A stretch of 45,889 nt of DNA, from contig CAYSEX010000013.1 of the NCBI GenBank assembly GCA_964430305.1, positions 1 through 45,889 of the forward strand, written 5' to 3'. How positions within the stretch are numbered: the stretch's first letter is position 1; the number at the start of each line of letters is the position of its first letter. The notes beneath the pieces were generated by a model, which saw only the letters and a list, made by a program, of their open reading frames with translations, was not told the origin of the DNA and ran no database searches. The stretch comes from CAIZGX01 sp964430305. Lineage in GTDB: Bacteria > Bacteroidota > Bacteroidia > Flavobacteriales_D > Sanyastnellaceae. Positions 16,935 to 25,592 of this stretch are shown piece by piece. The position numbers and the translations under genes are program-made.

Positions 16935-19304
16935 ATGTGTCGAAGGCTCCTAATTCTCTTATCGCTTTTATTTGTTGTGCAAGTCCATGGACAGAACATT
17001 TCGTTAGCCGTTTTTGATGAAATTTCTAGGGAACCATTACCCGGAGTTGCAGTTCTTACCCCACAACAAGATAAATGGATTGCTATTGGAATCACTGATT
17101 TATCAGGAAATGTAACGTTTTCAGCATCGGCCTGTGCAGGCCTTTTTCAACTAAAGCATCTTGGTCATGAAGACGAAACCTTTGTCTGTAGTTCACTCAA
17201 TTCTGGAAAATTAACTCCTGTTTACCTTAAAATTGCCGTCAATTCAATAGGTAATGTAGTTATTGGGTCATCTAAATACTTGCAGCCTTTAGAGTTCCAA
17301 ACCGTGAGTTTAGATGTTATAAAGGCTGATGAGATGATCAAGCGCATAACACCTGACTTAGCCAAGGCGGCAGAACGCATTCCAGGGTTAACCATCATAG
17401 ACGGACAAGCGAGTATTCGCGGTGGAAGTGGCTATGCATATGGAGCTGGTACACGTGTGCTGCTTGTTGTAGACAATCAACCGCTCATTACAGCCGATCG
17501 GAACGACATTAAATGGAATTATGTTCCTCTAGAATTGGCTGAACAAGTTGAAGTCATTAAAGGGGCTAGTTCGGTACAATTTGGAAGTGCTGCACTGAAT
17601 GGCATCATTCACGTTCGCACGGCGTACCCCAGTAAACATCCTGAAACTTTTGTATCCTCCTTTGCCACAGCTTACGATTCGCCGAAAAATCCACTACAAA
17701 AATGGTGGACAGATGCAAGTAGACCCTATCAGAGTGGCATTCAATTCAGACACAAAGAGCGCCTCAAAAATGGATTTGATTTGGTTTTAGGTGGAAACGT
17801 TTTACGCAGCCGAGGGTGGTTGAATGGTGAATATGAAAGTAGAGAACGACTTACTTTCAGGACTCGAAAAATTTGGAAAGACGGGCGGAAAAGTGCCGGA
17901 ATAGATGGAAATTTAATGCACCAAAAAGCGGGATTCTTTTTCCTATGGAAGAATGACACAACAGATGCATTGATCCCATTCAGCGATGGAACCACCATTG
18001 ACATGAATGACTTTTGGGCCAACATTGATCCCTGGTATACCGTTTATGACAAACACAGCAACAAGCACGTATTGCGCGGCAGATATTATTACACGCTGCA
18101 AGTTGGTGGAAAGGATTGGAGCCCGGCTACACATCTCATGAGTGCCGAATATCAATTTCAAAAGAATTTTAAAAATAAAGGTGTCTTAGTTGCGGGTTTC
18201 ACTGGCAATCAGTTTTTTTTCGAAGACAGCGGACTGGGCGGCATGCACAATGGAAATATGGGTGGGGCCTATGTGCAGTTTGATCAACCCTATAAAAAAT
18301 GGCAATTCAGTGTTGGGCTTCGCGAAGAATTATTTCGAATAGATCAACTGATAGCAACAAGTATTCCTGTAGGTAGAGCGGGTGTCAATTATCAAGCAGG
18401 AAAAAATACATTTATTCGCTCATCTTTCGGACAAGGGTTCCGCTTTCCGTCTCCTGCAGAACGATTTGTTAAGACCAATCTCGACGTGATCTACATTTAC
18501 CCGAATCCTGAACTTCGACCTGAAAAGGGTTGGGGCGCAGAATTGGGAGTTAAACAGCGCATACAAATAGCCAATTGGAAAGGATATGTAGATGGTTGTC
18601 TCTTTCTAACCCGATATACAGATCTTTTGGAATTCTCATTCGGAATTTGGGATACCGTAAACCAAACCATTGGAAACGCTTTCGGACGAGGATTCAAAAG
18701 CATCAACATTACCCAAGCTCAAATTGGAGGGTTGGAACTTTCAATCAGTGGTGATAGTGATTTAGGAAATTGGCGAATGACCACAAACGGCGGTTATACC
18801 TACATTGCCCCCATTGACTTAAACCGTGCTCCTGATTTAAAAGGAGTTTTTCCTTTTGCTCAATATGCCATACAATCTTTCAATTCCGATGAAAGTTATG
18901 ATGGAAGTCCGGTGTTGAAATACAGATACCGGCACATGGCCAAGTTCAACATTGATTTTGATTCTCCCATGGGCATCACCTTTGGCGGAGGCATACGGGG
19001 TTACAGTTTTATGGAACAAGTTGACTCCATTTTTGAACTATTCGTGCCCAATTTAATCGACTACCGCGTCAATAATCACGGCCCTTCTTTCCTCATTGAT
19101 GCTCGTTTTGGATATGTTAAAGGTCCCCACCGTTTCACAATTCAGGTAACCAATGTCACGAATACATTTGTAACCATTCGACCTGCAAAACCTGAGGCAC
19201 CGCGTGGTTTTATGTTCCAATATGCATTTAACCTGCAGTCGAACGGAAGAACCAACATTCGAAAAAATCCCATTCGATCAGGTCTTAAACGAATCTTTCA
19301 CTAA
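16935..19304 (+). CDS. TonB-dependent outer-membrane receptor
   Basis: A 789-residue outer-membrane active transporter. The signal peptide (MCRRLLILLSLLFVVQVHGQ) is followed by a carboxypeptidase-regulatory-like Ig domain (about 22-85, EPLPGVAVLTP), a plug domain (about 115-230: IRGGSGYAYGAGTRVLLVVD, then QVEVIKGASSVQFGSAALNG) and a 22-strand-type barrel. The barrel's last strand reads RGFMFQYAFNL, after which an unusual basic tail of about 22 residues (NIRKNPIRSGLKRIFH) follows; barrels normally end at the last strand. The substrate is unknown and no SusD partner is adjacent. GTG 16932 is possible but ATG 16935 starts the signal peptide well. tdk follows after 14 bases. Confidence 0.93.
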   Translation: MCRRLLILLSLLFVVQVHGQNISLAVFDEISREPLPGVAVLTPQQDKWIAIGITDLSGNVTFSASACAGLFQLKHLGHEDETFVCSSLNSGKLTPVYLKIAVNSIGNVVIGSSKYLQPLEFQTVSLDVIKADEMIKRITPDLAKAAERIPGLTIIDGQASIRGGSGYAYGAGTRVLLVVDNQPLITADRNDIKWNYVPLELAEQVEVIKGASSVQFGSAALNGIIHVRTAYPSKHPETFVSSFATAYDSPKNPLQKWWTDASRPYQSGIQFRHKERLKNGFDLVLGGNVLRSRGWLNGEYESRERLTFRTRKIWKDGRKSAGIDGNLMHQKAGFFFLWKNDTTDALIPFSDGTTIDMNDFWANIDPWYTVYDKHSNKHVLRGRYYYTLQVGGKDWSPATHLMSAEYQFQKNFKNKGVLVAGFTGNQFFFEDSGLGGMHNGNMGGAYVQFDQPYKKWQFSVGLREELFRIDQLIATSIPVGRAGVNYQAGKNTFIRSSFGQGFRFPSPAERFVKTNLDVIYIYPNPELRPEKGWGAELGVKQRIQIANWKGYVDGCLFLTRYTDLLEFSFGIWDTVNQTIGNAFGRGFKSINITQAQIGGLELSISGDSDLGNWRMTTNGGYTYIAPIDLNRAPDLKGVFPFAQYAIQSFNSDESYDGSPVLKYRYRHMAKFNIDFDSPMGITFGGGIRGYSFMEQVDSIFELFVPNLIDYRVNNHGPSFLIDARFGYVKGPHRFTIQVTNVTNTFVTIRPAKPEAPRGFMFQYAFNLQSNGRTNIRKNPIRSGLKRIFH

Positions 19305-19318
19305 GTCGAAAAACAACC

Positions 19319-19894
19319 ATGTTTTTAGAAAACACCATTAATAGAGGAAGAAGTGCCGGTTGGATTGAAGTGGTTTGTGGGTCTATGTTCTCAGGAAAAA
19401 CAGAGGAATTGATTCGTCGTTTGCGCAGAGCCGAATTTGCCAAAATGAAGGTTGAAATTTTCAAACCTAAATTAGATATTCGATATAGTGAAGAAGAAGT
19501 TGTTAGTCACAATGAAACTACCATTCGCTCTACTCCTGTAGAACATTCATCTCAAATATTACTTCTTGCATCTGATGCCGAGGTGATTGGAATTGATGAG
19601 GCGCAGTTTTTCGATGATGGCTTACCGGAAGTATGCAATCAGTTGGCAAACATGGGTGTAAGGGTCATTGTTGCAGGCCTTGACATGGACTATACAGGAA
19701 AACCTTTCGGACCCATGCCGCATATTTTAGCCATTGCAGAGTATGTGACCAAAGTTCATGCGATCTGCGTTGAAACCGGGCAGTTAGCGCATTATTCGCA
19801 TAGAATCATTGCAGGCGACAAGCAAGTTCAATTGGGAGAAAAAGAATCATATGTTCCACTCTCGCGCGCAGCGTTCGTGAAAAAACAGAAATAA
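19319..19894 (+). CDS. tdk: Thymidine kinase (type II)
   Basis: Phosphorylates thymidine for nucleotide salvage. The 191-residue protein has the P-loop GSMFSGKTEELIRR (about 22-35), the Mg-binding VIGIDEAQFFDDG and the lasso-region YVTKVHAICVETGQLAHYSHRI. The structural zinc site is degenerate: CxxC reads CVET and the second pair near the C-terminus (YVPLSRAAFVKKQ) has no cysteines. I recall such loss in other Bacteroidota. It is probably co-transcribed with the TonB-dependent receptor gene (14-base gap) and ends directly at a strong bidirectional terminator. Confidence 0.95.
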   Translation: MFLENTINRGRSAGWIEVVCGSMFSGKTEELIRRLRRAEFAKMKVEIFKPKLDIRYSEEEVVSHNETTIRSTPVEHSSQILLLASDAEVIGIDEAQFFDDGLPEVCNQLANMGVRVIVAGLDMDYTGKPFGPMPHILAIAEYVTKVHAICVETGQLAHYSHRIIAGDKQVQLGEKESYVPLSRAAFVKKQK

Positions 19895-19923
19895 AAAAAG
19901 GCCTTCGCAACGAAGGCCTTTTT
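19895..19923. terminator. Strong bidirectional intrinsic terminator
   Basis: AAAAAGGCCTTCG, loop CAA, CGAAGGCCTTTTT: a perfect 13-bp stem with an A-run on one side and a T-run on the other. It begins right after the tdk stop and can end both tdk (+) and the convergent lipoprotein gene (-). Confidence 0.95.
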
Positions 19924-19942
19924 CAATCAACGTTGATCTGAA

Positions 19943-20377
19943 TTATTTAGCAATCAGGTGTACCTCATCGGTAGTTCCAGATGAAGTGTCTTCGAACCAC
20001 ATTTCTGAATTTGTTAAACGCAAGATTCTTACACTTGAAGCATCTCCTTGGCTATCTGTAATGGTTAGATTCGTGTTGTCATTGGTCAAAGCCCATGTTC
20101 CGGTTTCAGTTTCAGTATAAGTCTGACCTAAAAACGTATATGACACAGTGCTTGAATAAGCACCGTCTTTGGTAAACTCAACAGTAACTGTTGTACCATC
20201 GGCCAAGAAGTCTGCGGTAATATCAACACCATTTTCATAGTATTTTTCAATTGTCCACGTACCCGCTACTCGAGCTTCTTTTGAACGTAAAGAAAATCCT
20301 GGTCCATCTTCATATTTTCCGCAACCAGCGAAAACAAACATTGCTGCAACAGCAAATAACAAACTTAATTTTTTCAT
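19943..20377 (-). CDS. Lipocalin-like lipoprotein, copy 1
   Basis: A 144-residue predicted outer-membrane lipoprotein. Residues 1-18 are a signal peptide with lipobox FAGC (Cys19), then GKYEDGPGFSL and a lipocalin-like beta domain with the late motif ILRLTNSEMWFED. It is a paralogue of the gene at 20509-20928: the first 21 residues are identical and the C-terminal motif is shared, while the middle has diverged. It carries its own promoter (TTG-N22-TATCTTTG). The function is unknown; proteins of this look bind small hydrophobic ligands or are simply structural. Confidence 0.85.
   Translation of the reverse strand: MKKLSLLFAVAAMFVFAGCGKYEDGPGFSLRSKEARVAGTWTIEKYYENGVDITADFLADGTTVTVEFTKDGAYSSTVSYTFLGQTYTETETGTWALTNDNTNLTITDSQGDASSVRILRLTNSEMWFEDTSSGTTDEVHLIAK
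20313..20377 (-). repeat. 65-base perfect repeat, copy A (signal-peptide region)
   Basis: The 65 bases ending at the start codon of lipoprotein copy 1 are identical, base for base, to 20864-20928 at the start of copy 2. Synonymous positions are identical too, although the rest of the two genes has diverged strongly. Confidence 0.9.
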
Positions 20378-20396
20378 AGGAATATAATTTAGATTT

Positions 20397-20429
20397 CAAA
20401 GATATTGACGAAACCAATTGAATTACCAA
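20397..20429 (-). promoter_or_regulatory. Promoter of lipoprotein copy 1
   Basis: On the minus strand TTG (20429-20427), 22 bases, TATCTTTG (20404-20397): an exact flavobacterial consensus. The box ends 19 bases before the ATG at 20377. Confidence 0.65.
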
Positions 20430-20508
20430 GTGCACATCAATTTTTCGTTAAATCGAAAGGCAATTCAAAAACTTTTGAAATTCCTGAAGCCTTTGATGAA
20501 AAAATTTT

Positions 20509-20928
20509 CTATTTTGCTTTGAGCCTATATTCTTCTGTTACACCAAATTCAGTTTTTTCAAACCACACTTCGGAATTGGTAAGTCTTAATATTTTGTATG
20601 TATCTGTTGATCCGTTGTATGTCAGGTTTAAATCGGCATCATCATTTGCAAATGCCCAAGTCATAGCTGAAGATTGGGTATCAACACCGTCGCTCACCGT
20701 AATTGTTAAATCCCCATCATTATCAAATTTCCAATTGAAAGAGGTTAAACCATCCATAACACTTGCTGTTTCATCAACATTGTCATAGAGATATTTGTCC
20801 AATTCCCATTCTCCAACAATTCTTGCTTTTCTAGATAATAAAGAAAAGCCTGGCCCTTCTTCGTATTTTCCGCAACCAGCGAAAACAAACATTGCTGCAA
20901 CAGCAAATAACAAACTTAATTTTTTCAT
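20509..20928 (-). CDS. Lipocalin-like lipoprotein, copy 2
   Basis: A 139-residue paralogue of the neighbouring lipoprotein. The signal peptide and lipobox (FAGC, Cys19) are identical to copy 1, followed by GKYEEGPGFSLLS. The beta domain is only moderately similar, with ILRLTNSEVWFEKTEFG near the end. It lies 131 bases upstream of copy 1 on the same strand and 30 bases downstream of the beta-barrel gene, so it may be read from the alaS unit. The function is unknown. Confidence 0.85.
   Translation of the reverse strand: MKKLSLLFAVAAMFVFAGCGKYEEGPGFSLLSRKARIVGEWELDKYLYDNVDETASVMDGLTSFNWKFDNDGDLTITVSDGVDTQSSAMTWAFANDDADLNLTYNGSTDTYKILRLTNSEVWFEKTEFGVTEEYRLKAK
20864..20928 (-). repeat. 65-base perfect repeat, copy B (signal-peptide region)
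   Basis: Identical to 20313-20377 over the full 65 bases, covering the start codon, signal peptide and first residues of mature lipoprotein copy 2. Confidence 0.9.
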
Positions 20929-20958
20929 TTTTTAAATTTTTTTAAATGTACAAATTAT

Positions 20959-21627
20959 TCAATTCGGAAGATAGCCAGATAAAGTAACTATGTATGCGAA
21001 ATTGTATTTCGGCAAATCAGCGGGCTGACTAAACAATGAAACAAGCCCCTTGTTGAATCGTACTTCAACCGAATACCTATCAGTTCCATATCCCAGCGCA
21101 GCAATCCAACCAAAATCATTTTTCGAATAAGGGAAATATCCTTTTGTGTCAATAATGGTATCTGCAACCATTGATCCTGAGACAACACTTTCTTTTCCAG
21201 TAGTTCTAGATCCCAACAAAGATCCATAATAAGCACCACCTTTAATTAACAAATTAGCATTGTCTTTGCCCAATCGAATATTCAATCCAATACACAAAGG
21301 CACTTGCATGTAATAACGCATGTTCTTGTAGCGATTGATAGTAGTAGTGGTTGTGTTGTTCGCAATGAAGCTGCGTTTGTAAATTGTAGAGTCGCCAAAT
21401 CCAGTGAAGTTCACTCCAATTGTAAAAAGAATTGGCGCATCGAAACGGTGTTCTGCTGCGACACCCAGCGAAAAATTCTGTACGTCCTTCACACGTTCAA
21501 AATCTGATCGTTCTCCTAAAATTTTTGATTGACCGAAACCAACTGACCCACCAACATGCGTGAACAATTGGGCTGATGAAATCTTCATTAAAAAGAATAG
21601 GAAGAGAATGAGAAGAAATTTTTTCAT
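20959..21627 (-). CDS. Small outer-membrane beta-barrel protein
   Basis: A 222-residue exported protein with signal peptide (MKKFLLILFLFFLMKISSAQ) and alternating beta strands typical of the outer-membrane-protein beta-barrel family seen in Bacteroidota (PorT-like). Examples are FTHVGGSVGFGQSK, the Tyr/Gly-rich MRYYMQVPLCIGLNIRL, and a last strand FAYIVTLSGYLPN. Its ATG overlaps the alaS TGA in an ATGA arrangement, so translation is probably coupled to alaS. That coupling with a tRNA synthetase is likely positional rather than functional. The exact role is unknown. Confidence 0.8.
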   Translation of the reverse strand: MKKFLLILFLFFLMKISSAQLFTHVGGSVGFGQSKILGERSDFERVKDVQNFSLGVAAEHRFDAPILFTIGVNFTGFGDSTIYKRSFIANNTTTTTINRYKNMRYYMQVPLCIGLNIRLGKDNANLLIKGGAYYGSLLGSRTTGKESVVSGSMVADTIIDTKGYFPYSKNDFGWIAALGYGTDRYSVEVRFNKGLVSLFSQPADLPKYNFAYIVTLSGYLPN

Positions 21628-24227
21628 GCAGAAATAAAGTGGTGAGCAATATTCAGTACCTCTTGAATCCCATTCACATCACTTCCACCGGCAGTAGCAA
21701 AAAATGCCTGTCCACCTCCGCCACCTTTTATCTCTTTCGACCATTCTTTGACCAAACTTCCAGCACTCCATTTTCTTTCACTTACAAGAGAATCGCTCAA
21801 AGCCACAGCAATAATGGGTTTACCGTTTTGATTAGAAGCCAAACAAATGAATGCATTGTTGACCTCTGCTTTCAGTTGAAAACAAATATCTTTAATTGCG
21901 TTCGCATCCAAGTCTACCTGATCTATCAATACATTCATTCCATTTTTCTCTTCGAACTTCCCAATCAGTATGGCTTTCACTTGCATCGCCTTCTCGTGTT
22001 TCAAGGCATCTAATTCTTTTTCCAACAATGCGAATTTGTTCAACAACTCCTCTACCGCTTTGCTTGCATTTTTATTCTTTACCAACGAACGAACAGCTTC
22101 CAATTCGTTGCGCTCTTCCGCTAGCAATGCTTCTACTGCATCAGCAGTAATGGCTTCAATTCTTCGAATACCCGCAGCAACGGCAGCCTCAGAAGAAATT
22201 TGAAAAGCGCGAATATCACTTGTCTTTTGAACGTGGGTTCCTCCGCACAACTCCACACTACTGCCAAATTGAATAACACGAACTGTAGAACCGTATTTTT
22301 CTCCAAACAGCATCATAGCACCCTGTGCTTTTGCCTCGTCCATAGTTGCATTTCTATTTTCCACCAATGGCAAGGCTGCACGAATCCGCGTGTTAACAAG
22401 CTGCTCTACTTTTTTCAATTCATCGTCTGTGACCTTTGCGAAATGAGAAAAGTCAAATCGTAAATAGTCTGAATTCACCAAAGATCCCTTTTGCTCTACA
22501 TGTGTTCCAAGTACTTCGCGAAGCGCCTCATGCAACAAATGTGTTACACTGTGATTGCGCTGCGAACTTTCGCGCTTCTCGCGATCAACAACAGCTGTAA
22601 ATGTTGCGCTTACATTCTCTGGAAGTTGCTCAACGAAATGAACGCTGAGGTTGTTTTCCTTCTTCGTATCAATAACCGTTATACTCTCGTTGATGGTTTT
22701 TAAAACCCCGGTGTCACCAACTTGTCCGCCACCTTCGGCGTAGAAAGGTGTGTTGCTGAGCACCAACTGAAAACTCTCCTTTCCCTTCGCCTTAATTTTT
22801 CTGTATTTCAGAATTTTTGTTTCACATTCCAGTGAATCGTATCCAACAAATGTTGATTCTCCCGCTTCCAATTCAACCCAATCATCTGTTTCTAATTTCG
22901 TTGCATTTCTGCTTCTCTCTTTCTGTTTTTCTAATTCTACTTCGAAGCCTTGTGAATCAACCCCAACTTCCTTTTCTGAAGCAATTAAAGAAGTTAAATC
23001 AAATGGAAATCCGAACGTATCATACAACTCGAACACCGTTTTCCCATCTAAAACAGAAACCCCCTTACTAAGATGTTCATCGAGCAATTGAATGCCTTTA
23101 TCTAAGGTTCGAAGGAAGCTCTCTTCCTCTTCTCGAATTACCCGCTTCACTAGGTCTTTGTTGGAAACAATCTCTGGAAAAAATGCGCCCATTTCTTGAA
23201 CCAATACATCAACCAATTCAAAAATAAATGCTTCTTTTCGATTCAAGAAACTGTATCCGTAACGAATGGCTCTGCGCAAGATTCGGCGAATGACATACCC
23301 AGCACCACCACTTGCTGGTAATTGACCGTCTGCAATGGTGAATGCAACCGCACGCACGTGATCAGCAATAACACGAATGGCAATGTCTTGTTTTGAGTCA
23401 CTGCGTGTATATGCTATACCTGAGATGTTTGAAATTTTTTCAATGATTGGCGTGAAAACATCGGTGTCGTAGTTCGAGGTTTTTCCTTGCAGTGCTACAC
23501 ACAAACGCTCAAAGCCCATTCCGGTATCAACATGTTTATTGGGAAGAGGTTCTAAATCGCCATTTGCTTTTCTATTAAACTGCATGAACACATTGTTCCA
23601 GATTTCAATCACTTGCGGGTGACTTTCATTCACCAAGGTTTTTCCATCAACAGCGTCACGTTCTGCATCTGTTCTTAGATCGAAATGAATTTCACTGCAA
23701 GGTCCGCACGGACCGGTTTCCCCCATTTCCCAGAAATTATCTTTCTTGTTTCCGCGAAGAATTCGGTCTTCCGCAATGCATGATTTCCAAATGTCGAACG
23801 CCTCTTGATCAAATTCCAATCCCTCCTTTTCATCGCCTTCAAACACTGTAACATACAAACGATCTTTGGGCAATTTATACACCTCCGTTAAAAGTTCCCA
23901 AGCCCATGTAATGGCATCTTGCTTGAAATAATCACCGAAAGACCAATTCCCCAACATTTCAAACATGGTGTGGTGGTATGTATCAACCCCTACTTCTTCC
24001 AAGTCATTGTGTTTTCCGCTTACGCGCAAACATTTTTGTGAGTTTGCAATTCTTGCATGCTCAATTGTACCGTGTCCAAGAAATAAATCCTTGAACTGAT
24101 TCATACCTGCATTGGTGAACATTAAAGTAGGGTCGCCCTTCACAACTATGGGTGCCGATGCTACAATGTGGTGTTGTTTTGATTTAAAAAAATCTAAAAA
24201 AGTCTGACGTATTTCTTTGGCCTTCAT
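21624..24227 (-). CDS. alaS: Alanyl-tRNA synthetase
   Basis: Charges tRNA-Ala and edits mischarged Ser/Gly. The 867-residue protein is full length. It has a class II catalytic core (RQTFLDFF, PTLMFTNAGMNQFKD, GPCGPCSEIHFD), the editing domain with HSVTHLLHEAL (near 559) and CGGTHVQKT (near 660), and a C-terminal C-Ala domain ending GGGGGQAFFATAGG. The start is directly preceded by a -7 box (TAAATTTG, complement of 24235-24242) only 7 bases away, predicting a very short leader. It is divergent from the M23 peptidase gene and coupled to the downstream beta-barrel gene. Confidence 0.97.
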   Translation of the reverse strand: MKAKEIRQTFLDFFKSKQHHIVASAPIVVKGDPTLMFTNAGMNQFKDLFLGHGTIEHARIANSQKCLRVSGKHNDLEEVGVDTYHHTMFEMLGNWSFGDYFKQDAITWAWELLTEVYKLPKDRLYVTVFEGDEKEGLEFDQEAFDIWKSCIAEDRILRGNKKDNFWEMGETGPCGPCSEIHFDLRTDAERDAVDGKTLVNESHPQVIEIWNNVFMQFNRKANGDLEPLPNKHVDTGMGFERLCVALQGKTSNYDTDVFTPIIEKISNISGIAYTRSDSKQDIAIRVIADHVRAVAFTIADGQLPASGGAGYVIRRILRRAIRYGYSFLNRKEAFIFELVDVLVQEMGAFFPEIVSNKDLVKRVIREEEESFLRTLDKGIQLLDEHLSKGVSVLDGKTVFELYDTFGFPFDLTSLIASEKEVGVDSQGFEVELEKQKERSRNATKLETDDWVELEAGESTFVGYDSLECETKILKYRKIKAKGKESFQLVLSNTPFYAEGGGQVGDTGVLKTINESITVIDTKKENNLSVHFVEQLPENVSATFTAVVDREKRESSQRNHSVTHLLHEALREVLGTHVEQKGSLVNSDYLRFDFSHFAKVTDDELKKVEQLVNTRIRAALPLVENRNATMDEAKAQGAMMLFGEKYGSTVRVIQFGSSVELCGGTHVQKTSDIRAFQISSEAAVAAGIRRIEAITADAVEALLAEERNELEAVRSLVKNKNASKAVEELLNKFALLEKELDALKHEKAMQVKAILIGKFEEKNGMNVLIDQVDLDANAIKDICFQLKAEVNNAFICLASNQNGKPIIAVALSDSLVSERKWSAGSLVKEWSKEIKGGGGGQAFFATAGGSDVNGIQEVLNIAHHFISA

Positions 24228-24234
24228 GATTTGG

Positions 24235-24242
24235 CAAATTTA
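24235..24242 (-). promoter_or_regulatory. -7 box of the alaS promoter
   Basis: On the minus strand TAAATTTG, an exact TAnnTTTG, ending 7 bases before the alaS ATG. No TTG with 17-23 spacing was found. Confidence 0.5.
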
Positions 24243-24258
24243 GTTAGGGAAGGCTCAA

Positions 24259-25251
24259 GTGAAAGCTACATTCTGTTGTAAATTCGCTTTTGTGCGCAAA
24301 GACAAATCGAAATATCGCTTCAACCCCATAACTCTGAACTATGAGGCCATTACCTACACCATTCGAGATTATTCTTGGATTGTGGTGCGGTACCTACTCG
24401 CCGGTGTGGTTTTAGGGGGTATTGGAATCGTATTATACGCATCTTTTTTTAAAGATCCTGAGACTACCAACCTGGAGAAAAAAATTGATTATCTGGAAGA
24501 TCAAATCAAGGTGTACAACCAGAAATTAGATACCCTTGAAATTTTCGCTGAGGAACTGGAAAAACGCGACGAGACCGTGTATAGATCCATTTTCGGTGCG
24601 GCTCCTTACCAAAGAAAATTCTCTGGCTTCGTTCCCAATGCCACCAATGACTTCAGCACAGATGAAGACATTTTAGAAACACAATACCGCATTCGTAGAC
24701 TTCAAGAAATGTTCGTTTCTCAGAGCAAATCATATGAAGAGATTTATCAGCTTGCAAGAAATCAAGGCGAAATGCTCAACTCCATTCCGGCCATACAGCC
24801 TGTTTCCAACCAAGACTTAGAACGCATTTCATCTGGTTTCGGATACCGTATTCACCCCATATATAAAGTTGCAAAACTGCATACCGGATTGGATTTCGCT
24901 GCCGATATTGGAACTGAAATATATGCCTCTGGAGATGGCGTTATAGAGCAAGTTGAGAGCGTACTTACTGGTTATGGCAACAATGTAATTATTAACCACG
25001 GCTATGGCTATCAGACACTTTATGGCCACATGAGTAAAATACTTTGCGTCCAAGGTCAACAAGTAAAAAGAGGACAATTAATTGGACTAGTTGGAAACAC
25101 CGGAGCATCAACAGGACCGCACTTACATTACGAAGTTTGGCGAAATGGTGAAAAAGTGGATCCTGCGTTTTATTTTTACAACGATATTACACCTGAACAA
25201 TATGAAGAGGTGTTGCAACGGGCAGCCAATGCAACACAAAGCTTCGACTAA
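24259..25251 (+). CDS. Membrane-anchored M23-family metallopeptidase
   Basis: Peptidoglycan endopeptidase of the LytM/M23 type. A short cytoplasmic segment (YRFNPITLNYE) precedes one transmembrane helix (about 42-63), a coiled coil (about 70-110) and the C-terminal peptidase domain. The zinc and catalytic residues are complete: HTGLDFA, YGHMSK and PHLHYEV. The frame opens at GTG 24259; a second GTG at 24292 (VRKDKSKYRFNP) lies 5 bases after a near-consensus -7 box (TAAATTCG) and fits family N-termini better, so the true start may be 24292. The MerR gene follows after 8 bases. A role in cell-wall remodelling or division is inferred from the family. Confidence 0.9.
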   Translation: MKATFCCKFAFVRKDKSKYRFNPITLNYEAITYTIRDYSWIVVRYLLAGVVLGGIGIVLYASFFKDPETTNLEKKIDYLEDQIKVYNQKLDTLEIFAEELEKRDETVYRSIFGAAPYQRKFSGFVPNATNDFSTDEDILETQYRIRRLQEMFVSQSKSYEEIYQLARNQGEMLNSIPAIQPVSNQDLERISSGFGYRIHPIYKVAKLHTGLDFAADIGTEIYASGDGVIEQVESVLTGYGNNVIINHGYGYQTLYGHMSKILCVQGQQVKRGQLIGLVGNTGASTGPHLHYEVWRNGEKVDPAFYFYNDITPEQYEEVLQRAANATQSFD

Positions 25252-25259
25252 TTACTGCT

Positions 25260-25592
25260 ATGTCTAAGACTTTCGAAATGGAAAAAATTTATTTCAGCAT
25301 CTCAGAAGTTGCTGAAATGTTTGACGTGAACGCATCGCTATTGCGTTTTTGGGAGAAAGAATTTCCACAATTGCAACCCAGAAAAAACAGCAAGGGTAAC
25401 CGCATTTACACCAAAAAAGACATTGAATTATTCAAGCGTATTCACGAATTGGTTCGTGTGAAGGGCTTCACATTAGAGGGTGCAAAAAATGCACTACGCT
25501 CCAAATCAAATGCTGAAGAAGAAGCGCCCAACTTACAAGCAAAACTGTTGCAAATTCGCACAGAGCTTGTGAGCATTGCAAGCGCACTTTAA
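25260..25592 (+). CDS. MerR-family transcriptional regulator
   Basis: A 110-residue DNA-binding protein. The N-terminal winged helix reads YFSISEVAEMFDVNASLLRF, followed by WEKEFPQLQPRKNSKG, NRIYTKKDIELFKRIHEL and a dimerisation helix up to residue 110. No C-terminal effector domain or metal-binding cysteines are present, so its signal is unknown. It is translated directly after the M23 peptidase (8-base gap), a pairing I recall in other Bacteroidota. Its TAA overlaps the stop of the convergent UbiA gene. Confidence 0.9.
   Translation: MSKTFEMEKIYFSISEVAEMFDVNASLLRFWEKEFPQLQPRKNSKGNRIYTKKDIELFKRIHELVRVKGFTLEGAKNALRSKSNAEEEAPNLQAKLLQIRTELVSIASAL

Noticed and set aside
20405..20788. Plus-strand frame of 127 codons across the lipoprotein pair
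   Set aside because: It is antisense to lipoprotein copy 2 and to the promoter of copy 1, with no family resemblance; the minus-strand lipoproteins explain the region.
24259..24291. Firm assignment of the M23 peptidase start to GTG 24259
   Set aside because: The second GTG at 24292 fits both promoter spacing and family N-termini, so I kept the longer frame in coordinates but do not claim its first 11 residues.
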